A stretch of 6,877 bases of DNA from Defluviitaleaceae bacterium (GCA_009782245.1 WRKK01000223.1:1-6877); one strand, 5' to 3'; numbered from the stretch's first letter, positions 1 to 5,203 are shown. The notes: generated by a model from the sequence alone, not told the origin. Program-made: numbers and translations.

Positions 1-80
1 CGAGGACGGTCGCCCCTACAGGGACGCATATTGTAGGGGCGACCGTCCTCGGTCGCCCGTCTGTTTGGCGGGTCGCCCGT
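1..80. repeat. GC-rich inverted-repeat cluster, truncated by the window edge
   Basis: Positions 1-20 and 32-51 are perfect reverse complements, giving a 20-bp stem with an 11-nt loop. A second, mutually exclusive hairpin pairs 37-44 with 51-58 (8 bp, 6-nt loop). The octamer GGTCGCCC occurs at 8-15, 51-58 and 71-78, and once inverted at 37-44. The block lies downstream of the fusion gene that ends at 101. It lacks the T-tract expected of an intrinsic terminator, so I class it as a dispersed palindromic repeat. GTAGGGGCGA-type palindromes of this kind are, from memory, common between genes in Clostridia. Its left boundary is outside the window. Confidence 0.75.
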
Positions 81-100
81 TCCGTCTGGTTCACATAGGA

Positions 101-2344
101 TTAATCACGGCTATCCAGTAATTCCAAACAAAGGTCAGCGTTTTGCTCTGCTAAATTTTGGGCGATTTCGCCAGCGGCTTTTACGGCTTTTGCAATATCG
201 TCATAATTTGCTAAAATTTTGTTCGCAAAATCTATTAAAATATCCATGCGAACGTTTTCCACGGTAATGTAAAACGGCTGTTTTATGGAATCCATTAGCC
301 ATTGCACTTTGGGGTCGTAAACCAAGCCGATTACGGGTATGCCTTGGTTAATCGCATAGATTAACGTGTGCAACCGCATGGCGACCGTAAACGTTGATAA
401 AGCCACTATTCCACGTATGCTGTCAATGTTGCGTGGGTTTTCTAGTAATTTTGCGGGGCTACTCATTAAACCCATTACTCGCTTGGATATTTCCGTATCG
501 TCGGACGGGCGCATGGGCACAAAAAGCACCTGATATTTATTTTCTCGTGCCATGTAATCGGCAAACCGTGCTATGTTTAACTCAAAACCAGGCGGATTAT
601 ACCGCCACGAGCGTATTGCAATGCAAAAAAAGCGGTTTATGTCTATCCCAATTTCAGCCAGTTCTTCCCGTGCACCCGCAAGGTCGGGCTGCGGCAAGCT
701 AAATGCGGGGTCGGCGGTTACTATTATTTTGGGCTCGGTTATGTTCAGTTCGTCTAGCAAGATTTTGGAGGGCTCTTCTCGGAGGGTGATTAGTTCTATT
801 TGGCTTAATTCTTGCCGCATACGTTCAACATTTTTTGCGTTACGAATTGGGCCTATTCCGTTGGCGTACAGCATATTTGCAACGCCCAGCCGCCGTGCAA
901 GACGGATAATTCCTAGATAATATATTAGCGAGTGAGTGCTGGTTAAATCTTGGATAACGCTGCCGCCGCCCGTTAGTAATAGTTTGGTGTTTCGCATAAG
1001 CCAAAAAATTGTCAAAAAATTGAACCGATATATTGCATTTACGCCGTATTCGGCTTTTGTTTCTTTTGGCCGCATTGAAAGCACGGTTATTATTATGTCT
1101 TCGCGCCGTTTTTTTAAGTCTTGTACAATGGATTTTAGCAAAAGGTCGTCGCCGCTGTTGTTGTAGCCGTAATAGCCCGAGACCAATATGTCGGTTTTGC
1201 TGACAGGCACAGGGCAAGCCGTTTTAAGCACCGTGTTGTACATTAAAATAGCATCTTCTGCCATTTTGTCAACCGAATAATTTTTTAGGATAAACTCTCT
1301 GCCAAATTTGCCCATTGATTCACGTTTTTCGGCGGGCATATCTAAAATTGTGATAATATCGGCGGCAAGCTGTTCGGCGTTTGCTTCGCCGCAACCACGG
1401 TAGCAAAAATTGGTTGCTATTGCGGTTTGCAAATTTTCCTCGTTAATAAGACCCATATAGCCCTCGTTGCCAGCGGCGACTACTGGCTTGCTTGCCGACA
1501 TCGCCTCTAGCACAGAGCGGCTTGCACCAACAAAAACATCTGCCATAGCCAGCCATTTGTGAATGTCAACCCTTGCGCCTGTTAGTATTATTGCCTCGTA
1601 GCCAATTTGCTCATTCATGGAAGTTGCGCGAGCATTTACGGCATCAAAATCATCGCCGCCGCCTATGAGGTAGATAGTAAGCCCCTTGTAGCGGCTGCAC
1701 AAGGTTGGCGCAGATTCTATTAGCAAGTGTGCCGCCAGCGATCTATCTTTGTCCATGCGCGCGGTAAACATTATGCAAAAATCTTTTCTGCCAGGACGTT
1801 CGATTTCGGGCGGTTTTATTGCTTTTTCGGCAAGCGGCGAAAATTTTTCGGTATCAACGCCGTTTATTGTTACGTAGATGTTTTCTTTTGGCACTTTGTA
1901 GTGTTCTATTAGGTATTCTTTTATATCTTCGCTGACCGCAAGGCTTTTTTCGCCCCAGTTAGAAAGCAGATTATAGGGGAATTTTGTTGTAAAAACCCAA
2001 TGTGCGGTGGTAACGAATCTAAAATTAAGCTGAAGTTGCAAAAATCCGCAAATAAAAGCAGGGATACGCGCATGAGCGTGTACCAGTCTAATATCGTGCG
2101 TAACAATTATTTTTTTTAGTGCCTTGTAGGCATCTATTATGTTAAAAGGCTGCTTGTTGTGCAACGGCACTTTGTAGTGAATAACGCCACATTCAGTTAG
2201 TTCGGGCTCGTAAGCACCACCATTAGAGGCTACGTAAACCTGCATACCTTTTTTTTGCAGAGCCTTGCACAGTTCTAAAACGTGCGTTTCTGCACCGCCT
2301 ATTTCCATTGACATTATTGCTATTAGTATTTTTGTTTTTGTCAT
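101..2344 (-). CDS. csaB: Fusion protein: GT4-like glycosyltransferase plus CsaB-type polysaccharide pyruvyl transferase
   Basis: The 747-residue protein holds two complete enzyme modules. Residues 1-375 resemble a GT-B fold, family 4 glycosyltransferase: GGAETHV near 16-22, NGVDTEKF at 161-168, and SVLEAMSASKPVVA at 277-290 in the nucleotide-sugar site. The first glutamate of the usual EX7E motif appears to be missing (GAS at 273-275). After a short linker (about 376-383), residues 384-747 match CsaB: SGYYGYNNSGDD (389-400), TGGGSVIQDLTS (458-469), NGIGPI (495-500), ADPAF (544-548), MRLHTLIYA (656-664) and YDPKV (676-680). CsaB adds ketal-pyruvate to secondary cell-wall polysaccharide, creating the ligand for SLH-domain surface proteins. 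There is no signal peptide or clear membrane span, so it probably acts on a lipid-linked precursor at the inner face of the membrane. The ATG at 2344 has a GAGG site 7 nt upstream. The toxin gene upstream ends 46 nt away with no terminator, so co-transcription is possible. The acceptor and donor of the glycosyltransferase half cannot be read from the sequence. The symbol applies to the C-terminal half only. Confidence 0.88.
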   Translation of the reverse strand: MTKTKILIAIMSMEIGGAETHVLELCKALQKKGMQVYVASNGGAYEPELTECGVIHYKVPLHNKQPFNIIDAYKALKKIIVTHDIRLVHAHARIPAFICGFLQLQLNFRFVTTAHWVFTTKFPYNLLSNWGEKSLAVSEDIKEYLIEHYKVPKENIYVTINGVDTEKFSPLAEKAIKPPEIERPGRKDFCIMFTARMDKDRSLAAHLLIESAPTLCSRYKGLTIYLIGGGDDFDAVNARATSMNEQIGYEAIILTGARVDIHKWLAMADVFVGASRSVLEAMSASKPVVAAGNEGYMGLINEENLQTAIATNFCYRGCGEANAEQLAADIITILDMPAEKRESMGKFGREFILKNYSVDKMAEDAILMYNTVLKTACPVPVSKTDILVSGYYGYNNSGDDLLLKSIVQDLKKRREDIIITVLSMRPKETKAEYGVNAIYRFNFLTIFWLMRNTKLLLTGGGSVIQDLTSTHSLIYYLGIIRLARRLGVANMLYANGIGPIRNAKNVERMRQELSQIELITLREEPSKILLDELNITEPKIIVTADPAFSLPQPDLAGAREELAEIGIDINRFFCIAIRSWRYNPPGFELNIARFADYMARENKYQVLFVPMRPSDDTEISKRVMGLMSSPAKLLENPRNIDSIRGIVALSTFTVAMRLHTLIYAINQGIPVIGLVYDPKVQWLMDSIKQPFYITVENVRMDILIDFANKILANYDDIAKAVKAAGEIAQNLAEQNADLCLELLDSRD

Positions 2345-2390
2345 ACTGTAACCTCAACTTGTTTTGCTTGGTTTCTGACAACTATAATCC

Positions 2391-2648
2391 TTATAATTTT
2401 GCAAGGAATTTGTATACATCTCCACGATTTCCAGCAAATATTATGTTGTAAGTTTCGCCAGCAGTTGTAAATATAATTCTATAACCACCCACTCGTAGAC
2501 GTAATAATGGCGTTTTGCTTTTTATCTGTAATTTTTTTACATCTCCTTTTGGCAACTCAACTATTGCATTGCGTAAACGTGTTGCATTTGTTTTGCCTTG
2601 TGAATCTATAAAATTTTCTACTTGTTTGCTATAATTAAATGTCATCAT
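2391..2648 (-). CDS. RelE/ParE-type toxin of tandem module B
   Basis: This is an 85-residue basic protein with the conserved C-terminal core of the RelE/ParE superfamily: PLLRLRVGGYRIIF at about 47-60 and AGNRGDVY at about 72-79. Aligned by hand to E. coli RelE, R57, R75 and Y79 fall on its catalytic R61, R81 and Y87, so ribosome-dependent mRNA cleavage is the favoured role. A ParE-like gyrase poison is not excluded. An upstream in-frame TTG at 2663 exists, but I prefer the ATG at 2648 because AGAGG sits 7 nt before it and the homologous copy A starts at the equivalent place. The next ATG, at 2645, is also possible. The gene overlaps the end of its antitoxin by 14 nt, typical of translationally coupled toxin-antitoxin pairs. 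It is about 59 % identical (50 of 85) to the toxin at 2935-3192. Confidence 0.85.
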   Translation of the reverse strand: MMTFNYSKQVENFIDSQGKTNATRLRNAIVELPKGDVKKLQIKSKTPLLRLRVGGYRIIFTTAGETYNIIFAGNRGDVYKFLAKL

Positions 2649-2889
2649 CTGGCATCCTCTCAATCATAGCTAAAATTTCAGCATCACTGACAAACTCGCC
2701 ATTTTCAAGTATATCGTAAAAATACGCCACTGCTTTTGGGCTACTAAGAATTTCGTCTTCCAGTTCGTCTTCCAGTTCATTTTCGTATTCTTGTTTCACA
2801 AACCTTGCAAACGTCATTATTTGTACCACTTTTTCAAGCGGCAAATCCTTAACCTCTTCATAAAGCGGTTGATATAATCCTAAGTCCAT
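2635..2889 (-). CDS. Antitoxin of tandem module B
   Basis: This 84-residue acidic protein precedes and overlaps a RelE/ParE-type toxin, which is the main evidence that it is an antitoxin. The N-terminal part (LPLEKVVQIMTFARFVKQEY, 16-35) is probably helical and recalls short DUF2281-like antitoxins, though I cannot assign the family firmly. Next come an acidic ELEDELEDE stretch (38-46), SSPKAVAYFYDILENGEFVS (49-68) and a variable acidic tail ending PDDDI. The ATG at 2889 is preceded by GGAGG with a 6-nt spacer. Residues 1-68 differ from the module A antitoxin at only three positions (13, 36, 37); after residue 68 the two diverge. Only 45 nt separate it from the end of toxin A, with no convincing promoter, so it is probably transcribed from the module A promoter. 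Confidence 0.82.
   Translation of the reverse strand: MDLGLYQPLYEEVKDLPLEKVVQIMTFARFVKQEYENELEDELEDEILSSPKAVAYFYDILENGEFVSDAEILAMIERMPDDDI
2656..2660 (-). promoter_or_regulatory. Ribosome binding site that sets the toxin B start
   Basis: AGAGG on the minus strand lies 7 nt before the ATG at 2648, inside the antitoxin reading frame. It supports the internal ATG over the upstream TTG and implies translation coupled to the antitoxin. Confidence 0.6.
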
Positions 2890-2908
2890 TTTTGTCCTCC
2901 GTTTCGTG
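2687..2908 (-). repeat. Direct repeat, copy B: ribosome binding site plus first 68 antitoxin codons
   Basis: This 222-nt block is about 96 % identical to 3234-3454. It runs from just upstream of the GGAGG site through antitoxin codon 68 and stops sharply on both sides. I count about eight substitutions and a one-base indel upstream of the ribosome binding site. A tandem 12-nt unit (TTCGTCTTCCAG on the plus strand at 2752-2763 and 2764-2775) lies inside it and encodes the ELEDELED stretch. Confidence 0.9.
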
Positions 2909-2934
2909 CAATACGCTGTTGCTAGTAAATTGGT

Positions 2935-3192
2935 TTATAGTTTTGAGATATATCTATAAACTTCTCCACGGTTGCCAGCAATCAAAATGTTGTAAGTTTC
3001 GCCATCAACAGTAAATACAATTCTGTAGTCGCCTACTCGCAAGCGTAGCAACGGCGGTGTTCTTTTTACTTTCAAATGCTTTACGTTTCCTAGTGGTAAT
3101 TGGTTTATCGCATGAAATATACGAACTGCCGTTTTTGCACCCTGCGATAATATAAAATTTTTGGCTTGCTTGTCATATTTAATCGTTTTCAT
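2935..3192 (-). CDS. RelE/ParE-type toxin of tandem module A
   Basis: This 85-residue basic protein is a paralogue of the toxin at 2391-2648 (about 59 % identity). It has the same RelE-like core: PLLRLRVGDYRIVF (47-60) and AGNRGEVY (72-79). R57, R75 and Y79 align by hand with RelE R61, R81 and Y87, while the position of RelE K52 is leucine (L48) and K54 is arginine (R50). The likely action is endonucleolytic cleavage of mRNA at the ribosome, held off by binding of the upstream antitoxin. The frame is open back to 3264, but I chose the ATG at 3192, which has GAAAGG 10 nt upstream and gives a 14-nt overlap with the antitoxin, the same as in module B. The differences from toxin B are concentrated in the N-terminal half (residues 2-46), the part that in RelE-type complexes commonly contacts the antitoxin; that assignment is inference. 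Confidence 0.85.
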   Translation of the reverse strand: MKTIKYDKQAKNFILSQGAKTAVRIFHAINQLPLGNVKHLKVKRTPPLLRLRVGDYRIVFTVDGETYNILIAGNRGEVYRYISKL

Positions 3193-3436
3193 AATCTGGC
3201 AACCTTTCAATTTCTGCCCAAACTTCTTCTTCGCTGACAAACTCGCCATTTTCAAGTATATCATAAAAATACGCCACTGCTTTTGGGCTACTAAGAATTT
3301 CGTCTTCCAGTTCGTCTTCCAGTTCCTCTTTGTATTCCTGTTTCACAAACCTTGCAAACGTCATTATTTGTACCACTTTTTCAAGCGGCAAGTCCTTAAT
3401 CTCTTCGTAAAGCGGTTGATATAATCCTAAGTCCAT
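3179..3436 (-). CDS. Antitoxin of tandem module A
   Basis: This 85-residue acidic protein is the first gene of the tandem toxin-antitoxin array. It begins MDLGLYQPLYEEIKDLPLEK, continues with a likely helix to Y35, an acidic ELEDELEDE stretch at 38-46, and a C-terminal tail (EEEVWAEIERLPDYEND) that differs from the paralogue at 2635-2889. It overlaps its toxin by 14 nt. The start ATG at 3436 has GGAGG with a 6-nt spacer. By analogy with RelB-like antitoxins, one half should mediate dimerisation and DNA binding and the other should wrap the toxin; here the near-identical N-terminal 68 residues and divergent tail suggest that split. No classical ribbon-helix-helix or HTH motif is obvious, so the DNA-binding role is inferred from context. 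Confidence 0.82.
   Translation of the reverse strand: MDLGLYQPLYEEIKDLPLEKVVQIMTFARFVKQEYKEELEDELEDEILSSPKAVAYFYDILENGEFVSEEEVWAEIERLPDYEND
3203..3208 (-). promoter_or_regulatory. Ribosome binding site that sets the toxin A start
   Basis: GAAAGG on the minus strand lies 10 nt before the ATG at 3192, within the antitoxin A frame. It favours this start over the longer open frame to 3264, whose extra residues would only be antitoxin coding sequence read in another frame. Confidence 0.5.
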
Positions 3437-3454
3437 TTTCGTCCTCCGTTCGTG
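3234..3454 (-). repeat. Direct repeat, copy A: ribosome binding site plus first 68 antitoxin codons
   Basis: This is the partner of 2687-2908. The identity includes the GGAGG site and several bases upstream of it, then ends; the promoter region further upstream is not shared. The downstream break falls in antitoxin codon 68 (common GTCAG, then different). The same 12-nt tandem unit is at 3299-3310 and 3311-3322. Confidence 0.9.
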
Positions 3455-3474
3455 TAAAAAACTTTAACAACCAA

Positions 3475-3503
3475 ATAATACCACAATTTGAAAATATTTA
3501 CAA
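3475..3503 (-). promoter_or_regulatory. SigA-type promoter for the toxin-antitoxin array
   Basis: The minus strand shows TTGTAA (3503-3498), a 17-nt spacer, and TATTAT (3480-3475) preceded by TGG, which makes an extended -10. Transcription would start near 3468, about 32 nt before the antitoxin A start codon. It abuts the 3' end of the DUF3006-like gene (3506). Four of six -35 bases and five of six -10 bases match consensus. Confidence 0.65.
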
Positions 3504-3517
3504 GCCTAAAAATTGTG
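3482..3517. promoter_or_regulatory. Inverted repeat across the -35 region, candidate operator
   Basis: CACAATTT (3482-3489) and AAATTGTG (3510-3517) are perfect 8-bp inverted copies 20 nt apart, centred on the -35 box of the toxin-antitoxin promoter. One arm lies in the promoter spacer, the other in the last codons of the DUF3006-like gene. Autorepression by the antitoxin-toxin complex is typical of type II modules, so this is a reasonable operator candidate. AT-rich chance pairing is possible. Confidence 0.35.
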
Positions 3518-3808
3518 ATTAATTTTTTTGCTGTTTTTTTGCCTATTCACAAGCCGCTCAAACTTCCCCGCAATACGCCGCCGCCGTTCCTGCTCCTGTT
3601 GGCTGGTGTCTATTGTGTATTTTCCCGATATTTCTGATATTTCTGATATTTCTGGCATTTCCGCTAGTGCTGTACCCTCTTTTGCCCCTTTCGGCAAATT
3701 TGCGGCGGGTATTATTTTTTGCTCGCCCGTTGCGGAATGCTCCAAAACTGCCATGGGCTGGCTTTCGCCCTCAATTTCGCCCTCAATGCGGTCGATTACC
3801 CAACTCAT
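3506..3808 (-). CDS. DUF3006-like small protein
   Basis: This is a 100-residue soluble protein of unknown function. The opening SWVIDRIEGEIE (2-13), then AVLEHSATGEQKIIPAANLPKGAKEGTAL (20-48), and the polar C-terminal helix with QEQERRRRIAGKFERLV (71-87) fit the DUF3006 pattern: an IDR-E start, an LP-G-KEG turn, and a D...RR.RI helix. The frame is open upstream to 3919, but that part is hemW read in another frame. I chose the ATG at 3808 because it forms a TAATG overlap with the hemW stop, and GAGG lies 9 nt before it. The overlap implies translational coupling to hemW. Between the core and the C-terminal helix is a short EISEISEIS tract encoded by an exact 9-nt tandem repeat. No terminator follows the stop codon, so read-through into the toxin-antitoxin array is possible. 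Confidence 0.75.
   Translation of the reverse strand: MSWVIDRIEGEIEGESQPMAVLEHSATGEQKIIPAANLPKGAKEGTALAEMPEISEISEISGKYTIDTSQQEQERRRRIAGKFERLVNRQKNSKKINHNF
3627..3653 (-). repeat. Three exact 9-nt tandem units inside the DUF3006-like gene
   Basis: GATATTTCT (plus strand) occurs three times without gaps at 3627, 3636 and 3645, encoding Glu-Ile-Ser repeats on the minus strand. The unit length keeps the reading frame, so copy-number change would only lengthen or shorten a linker. Confidence 0.9.
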
Positions 3809-4908
3809 TACATGAAACCTCGCATTACTTTGTTCGCAAAATCCATGCCCAAATCTGTTAGAAACATATAGCCGTCTTGCGTTGCCAGCATTTCCTCGCT
3901 TTTCATTTGCCGTATCCAATCGCCGTAAACCTCGCTGGGATAACAGCCGAAAACTTTTGCGAAATTGCTCTCTAGCAAGCCTTTTGTCAACCGTAAGCCC
4001 AAAAAAATTGTCTCCGACATTGCCTCGGCGTTGCTGATTTTGGCAAGTTCAAACCGCTCTTGCACGTCCCATTTTATGTATTGCTGTAAATCTAGCGTGT
4101 TGTGCCACCTTGCGTTATTTTCAAAGGAGTGCGCGCCCAGTCCAAAGCCTCGGTACGGTTGGCGTGTCCAGTATTTTGTGTTGTGGCGGCTTTCCATGCC
4201 TGGCTTGCAAAAGTTGGATAGTTCGTATTGCGAGTAGCCGTTTTCGTGCAGAAACAGCTTGGCGTAGTGGTACATTCGGCGGTCGGTTTCGTCGTCCAGT
4301 TGCTTGATTGCGGCACTTTGCACCCTGTCCCATAGCGGCGTTTTTTCCTCCAAAGTACAAGCGTACGCCGAGATATGTTCGGGTTGCAAGTCAACCACTT
4401 TTTGCAGGGTTTCTTCCCATTCTTGCACCGTTTGGCCTGGGATTGCGAACATTATGTCCACGTTAATATTGTTAAAGCCCACTTGTCGCAGGGCGTTGAA
4501 ATTTTCGGTAAAATCTTCGTGGGTTGCGCGGCGGTTAAGAGCCTTTAACAGCCGTGGTTGCCACGCTTGCAGGCCTAGGCTGATACGATTAACGCCGCCC
4601 GCTTTCAAAGTGGCTATTTTGGCGGAAGTTAATGTGCCAGGGTTTGCCTCGCAGGTAATTTCGGCGTTGTTCATTGGCGCGGGGCAAGCCTGTAGCAATT
4701 CCGCCAAAAAATCGGCGTGCCATATTGTTGGAGTGCCGCCACCTATATAAATCGTGTCTATTTTTTCTTTCGGCTCGAAGCGGGCAAGTTCGTTTATAAC
4801 CGAACTTTTATAGCCCACCCAAGCATTTTGCTGATTGGCAAACGATAAAAAATCACAATAATCGCATTTGCTATCGCAAAACGGAATGTGTATGTATACC
4901 CCACTCAT
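3808..4908 (-). CDS. hemW: Radical SAM family heme chaperone HemW
   Basis: The 366-residue protein matches HemW over its whole length (family about 370-400). It starts SGVYIHIPFCDSKCDYCDF, with the radical SAM cysteines C11, C15 and C18 that hold a 4Fe-4S cluster. It has GGGTPT at 57-61, CEANPGTL at 86-93, SLGLQAWQ at 110-117 and the HemW-specific HNxxY heme-binding motif at H242-Y246 (SRHNTKYW). The C-terminal part (about 290-366) is the usual HemW winged-helix region. HemW binds heme and delivers it to acceptor proteins; it was long misannotated as oxygen-independent coproporphyrinogen oxidase (HemN), whose extra N-terminal region and CxxxCxxCxC motif are missing here. The ATG at 4908 is preceded by GGGAG with an 8-nt spacer. 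Transcription probably starts near 5057 from the promoter at 5092-5064, giving a leader of about 150 nt with a palindromic repeat in it. It ends in a TAATG overlap with the downstream DUF3006-like gene. Confidence 0.93.
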   Translation of the reverse strand: MSGVYIHIPFCDSKCDYCDFLSFANQQNAWVGYKSSVINELARFEPKEKIDTIYIGGGTPTIWHADFLAELLQACPAPMNNAEITCEANPGTLTSAKIATLKAGGVNRISLGLQAWQPRLLKALNRRATHEDFTENFNALRQVGFNNINVDIMFAIPGQTVQEWEETLQKVVDLQPEHISAYACTLEEKTPLWDRVQSAAIKQLDDETDRRMYHYAKLFLHENGYSQYELSNFCKPGMESRHNTKYWTRQPYRGFGLGAHSFENNARWHNTLDLQQYIKWDVQERFELAKISNAEAMSETIFLGLRLTKGLLESNFAKVFGCYPSEVYGDWIRQMKSEEMLATQDGYMFLTDLGMDFANKVMRGFM

Positions 4909-4925
4909 TTTTAACGCTCCCTTTT

Positions 4926-5044
4926 ATACTAAATCAACTGCAAAACCGTGGGGCTCTGCCCCACACCCCGCTAAGGGCGCTGCCCTTAGAACCCGCAAGG
5001 AGCGCGCCCTTTGACCCGCATTTTTGTTAGCTAGGATTTAGTAT
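4926..5044. repeat. 119-bp palindromic repeat (MITE-like) in the hemW leader
   Basis: ATACTAAATC (4926-4935) and its exact reverse complement (5035-5044) bound a GC-rich core in AT-rich surroundings. The core holds two perfect hairpins: 4948-4954 with 4958-4964 (7 bp, 3-nt loop) and 4971-4978 with 4982-4989 (8 bp, 3-nt loop). A weaker imperfect pairing (AAGG/CCTT around 4997-5011) follows. There is no coding capacity. From memory, GGGGCTCTGCCCC-type hairpins recur in many clostridial genomes. The layout fits a non-autonomous mobile repeat, but no target-site duplication is evident. It ends 4 nt short of the hemW ribosome binding site (4921-4917). Confidence 0.7.
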
Positions 5045-5063
5045 GTAATCTCTTAATAGTTTT

Positions 5064-5092
5064 ATTATATGGGATTTTGCGGCGGGTGTCAA
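5064..5092 (-). promoter_or_regulatory. Near-perfect SigA promoter for hemW
   Basis: The minus strand carries TTGACA (5092-5087), a spacer of exactly 17 nt, and TATAAT (5069-5064), all consensus. The predicted start is near 5057. It lies between the flagellin terminator and the palindromic repeat, so it drives hemW and the DUF3006-like gene independently of the flagellin gene. Confidence 0.88.
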
Positions 5093-5112
5093 GGCAGAAA
5101 ATTTTTGTAAAC

Positions 5113-5150
5113 AAAAAACCAAGAGCGACCCAATGAGCCGCCCTCGGTTT
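5113..5150 (-). terminator. Intrinsic terminator after the flagellin gene
   Basis: On the minus strand AACCGAGGGCG (5149-5139) pairs with CGCTCTTGGTT (5127-5117), using two G-U pairs. The stem can extend inward by four more pairs (some G-U) to a 3-nt loop. A run of T residues follows (5118-5113, with more after one interruption). It lies about 55 nt past the flagellin stop codon. The AT-rich opposite side (5148-5160) could give weaker termination on the plus strand, but no plus-strand gene needs it. Confidence 0.88.
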
Positions 5151-5185
5151 TATATAAAATATACAAATTGTGTTTATCTTGATTA

Positions 5186-5200
5186 TTGCGATTATCGCAA
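5186..5200. other. Short palindrome just after the flagellin stop
   Basis: TTGCGAT and ATCGCAA form a 15-nt palindrome with one central base, 3 nt beyond the flagellin stop codon. It could be a small 3'-end stem upstream of the main terminator, or chance. The rest of 5045-5203 holds only the promoter and terminator listed separately. Confidence 0.4.
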
Positions 5201-5203
5201 ATC

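Noticed and set aside
2890..2934. Separate promoter for toxin-antitoxin module B
   Set aside because: No -35/-10 pair with acceptable spacing was found in the 45-nt gap; co-transcription from module A is simpler.
3193..3264. Longer toxin A frame starting at 3264
   Set aside because: The extension is antitoxin coding sequence in another frame, and copy B supports the shorter start.
3627..3653. CRISPR-like or regulatory iterated sites
   Set aside because: The units are only 9 nt, have no spacers and lie in a coding frame.
3809..3919. Upstream extension of the DUF3006-like frame
   Set aside because: The extra 37 residues are hemW sequence in another frame; the domain begins exactly at the ATG at 3808, which overlaps the hemW stop.
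4304..4750. Open frame of 148 residues on the plus strand opposite hemW
   Set aside because: No family features or good ribosome binding site; it mirrors hemW coding sequence.
3808..4908. Annotation as HemN, oxygen-independent coproporphyrinogen III oxidase
   Set aside because: The CxxxCxxCxF motif (the fourth cysteine of HemN replaced by Phe), the SRHNTKYW motif and the lack of the HemN N-terminal region indicate HemW.
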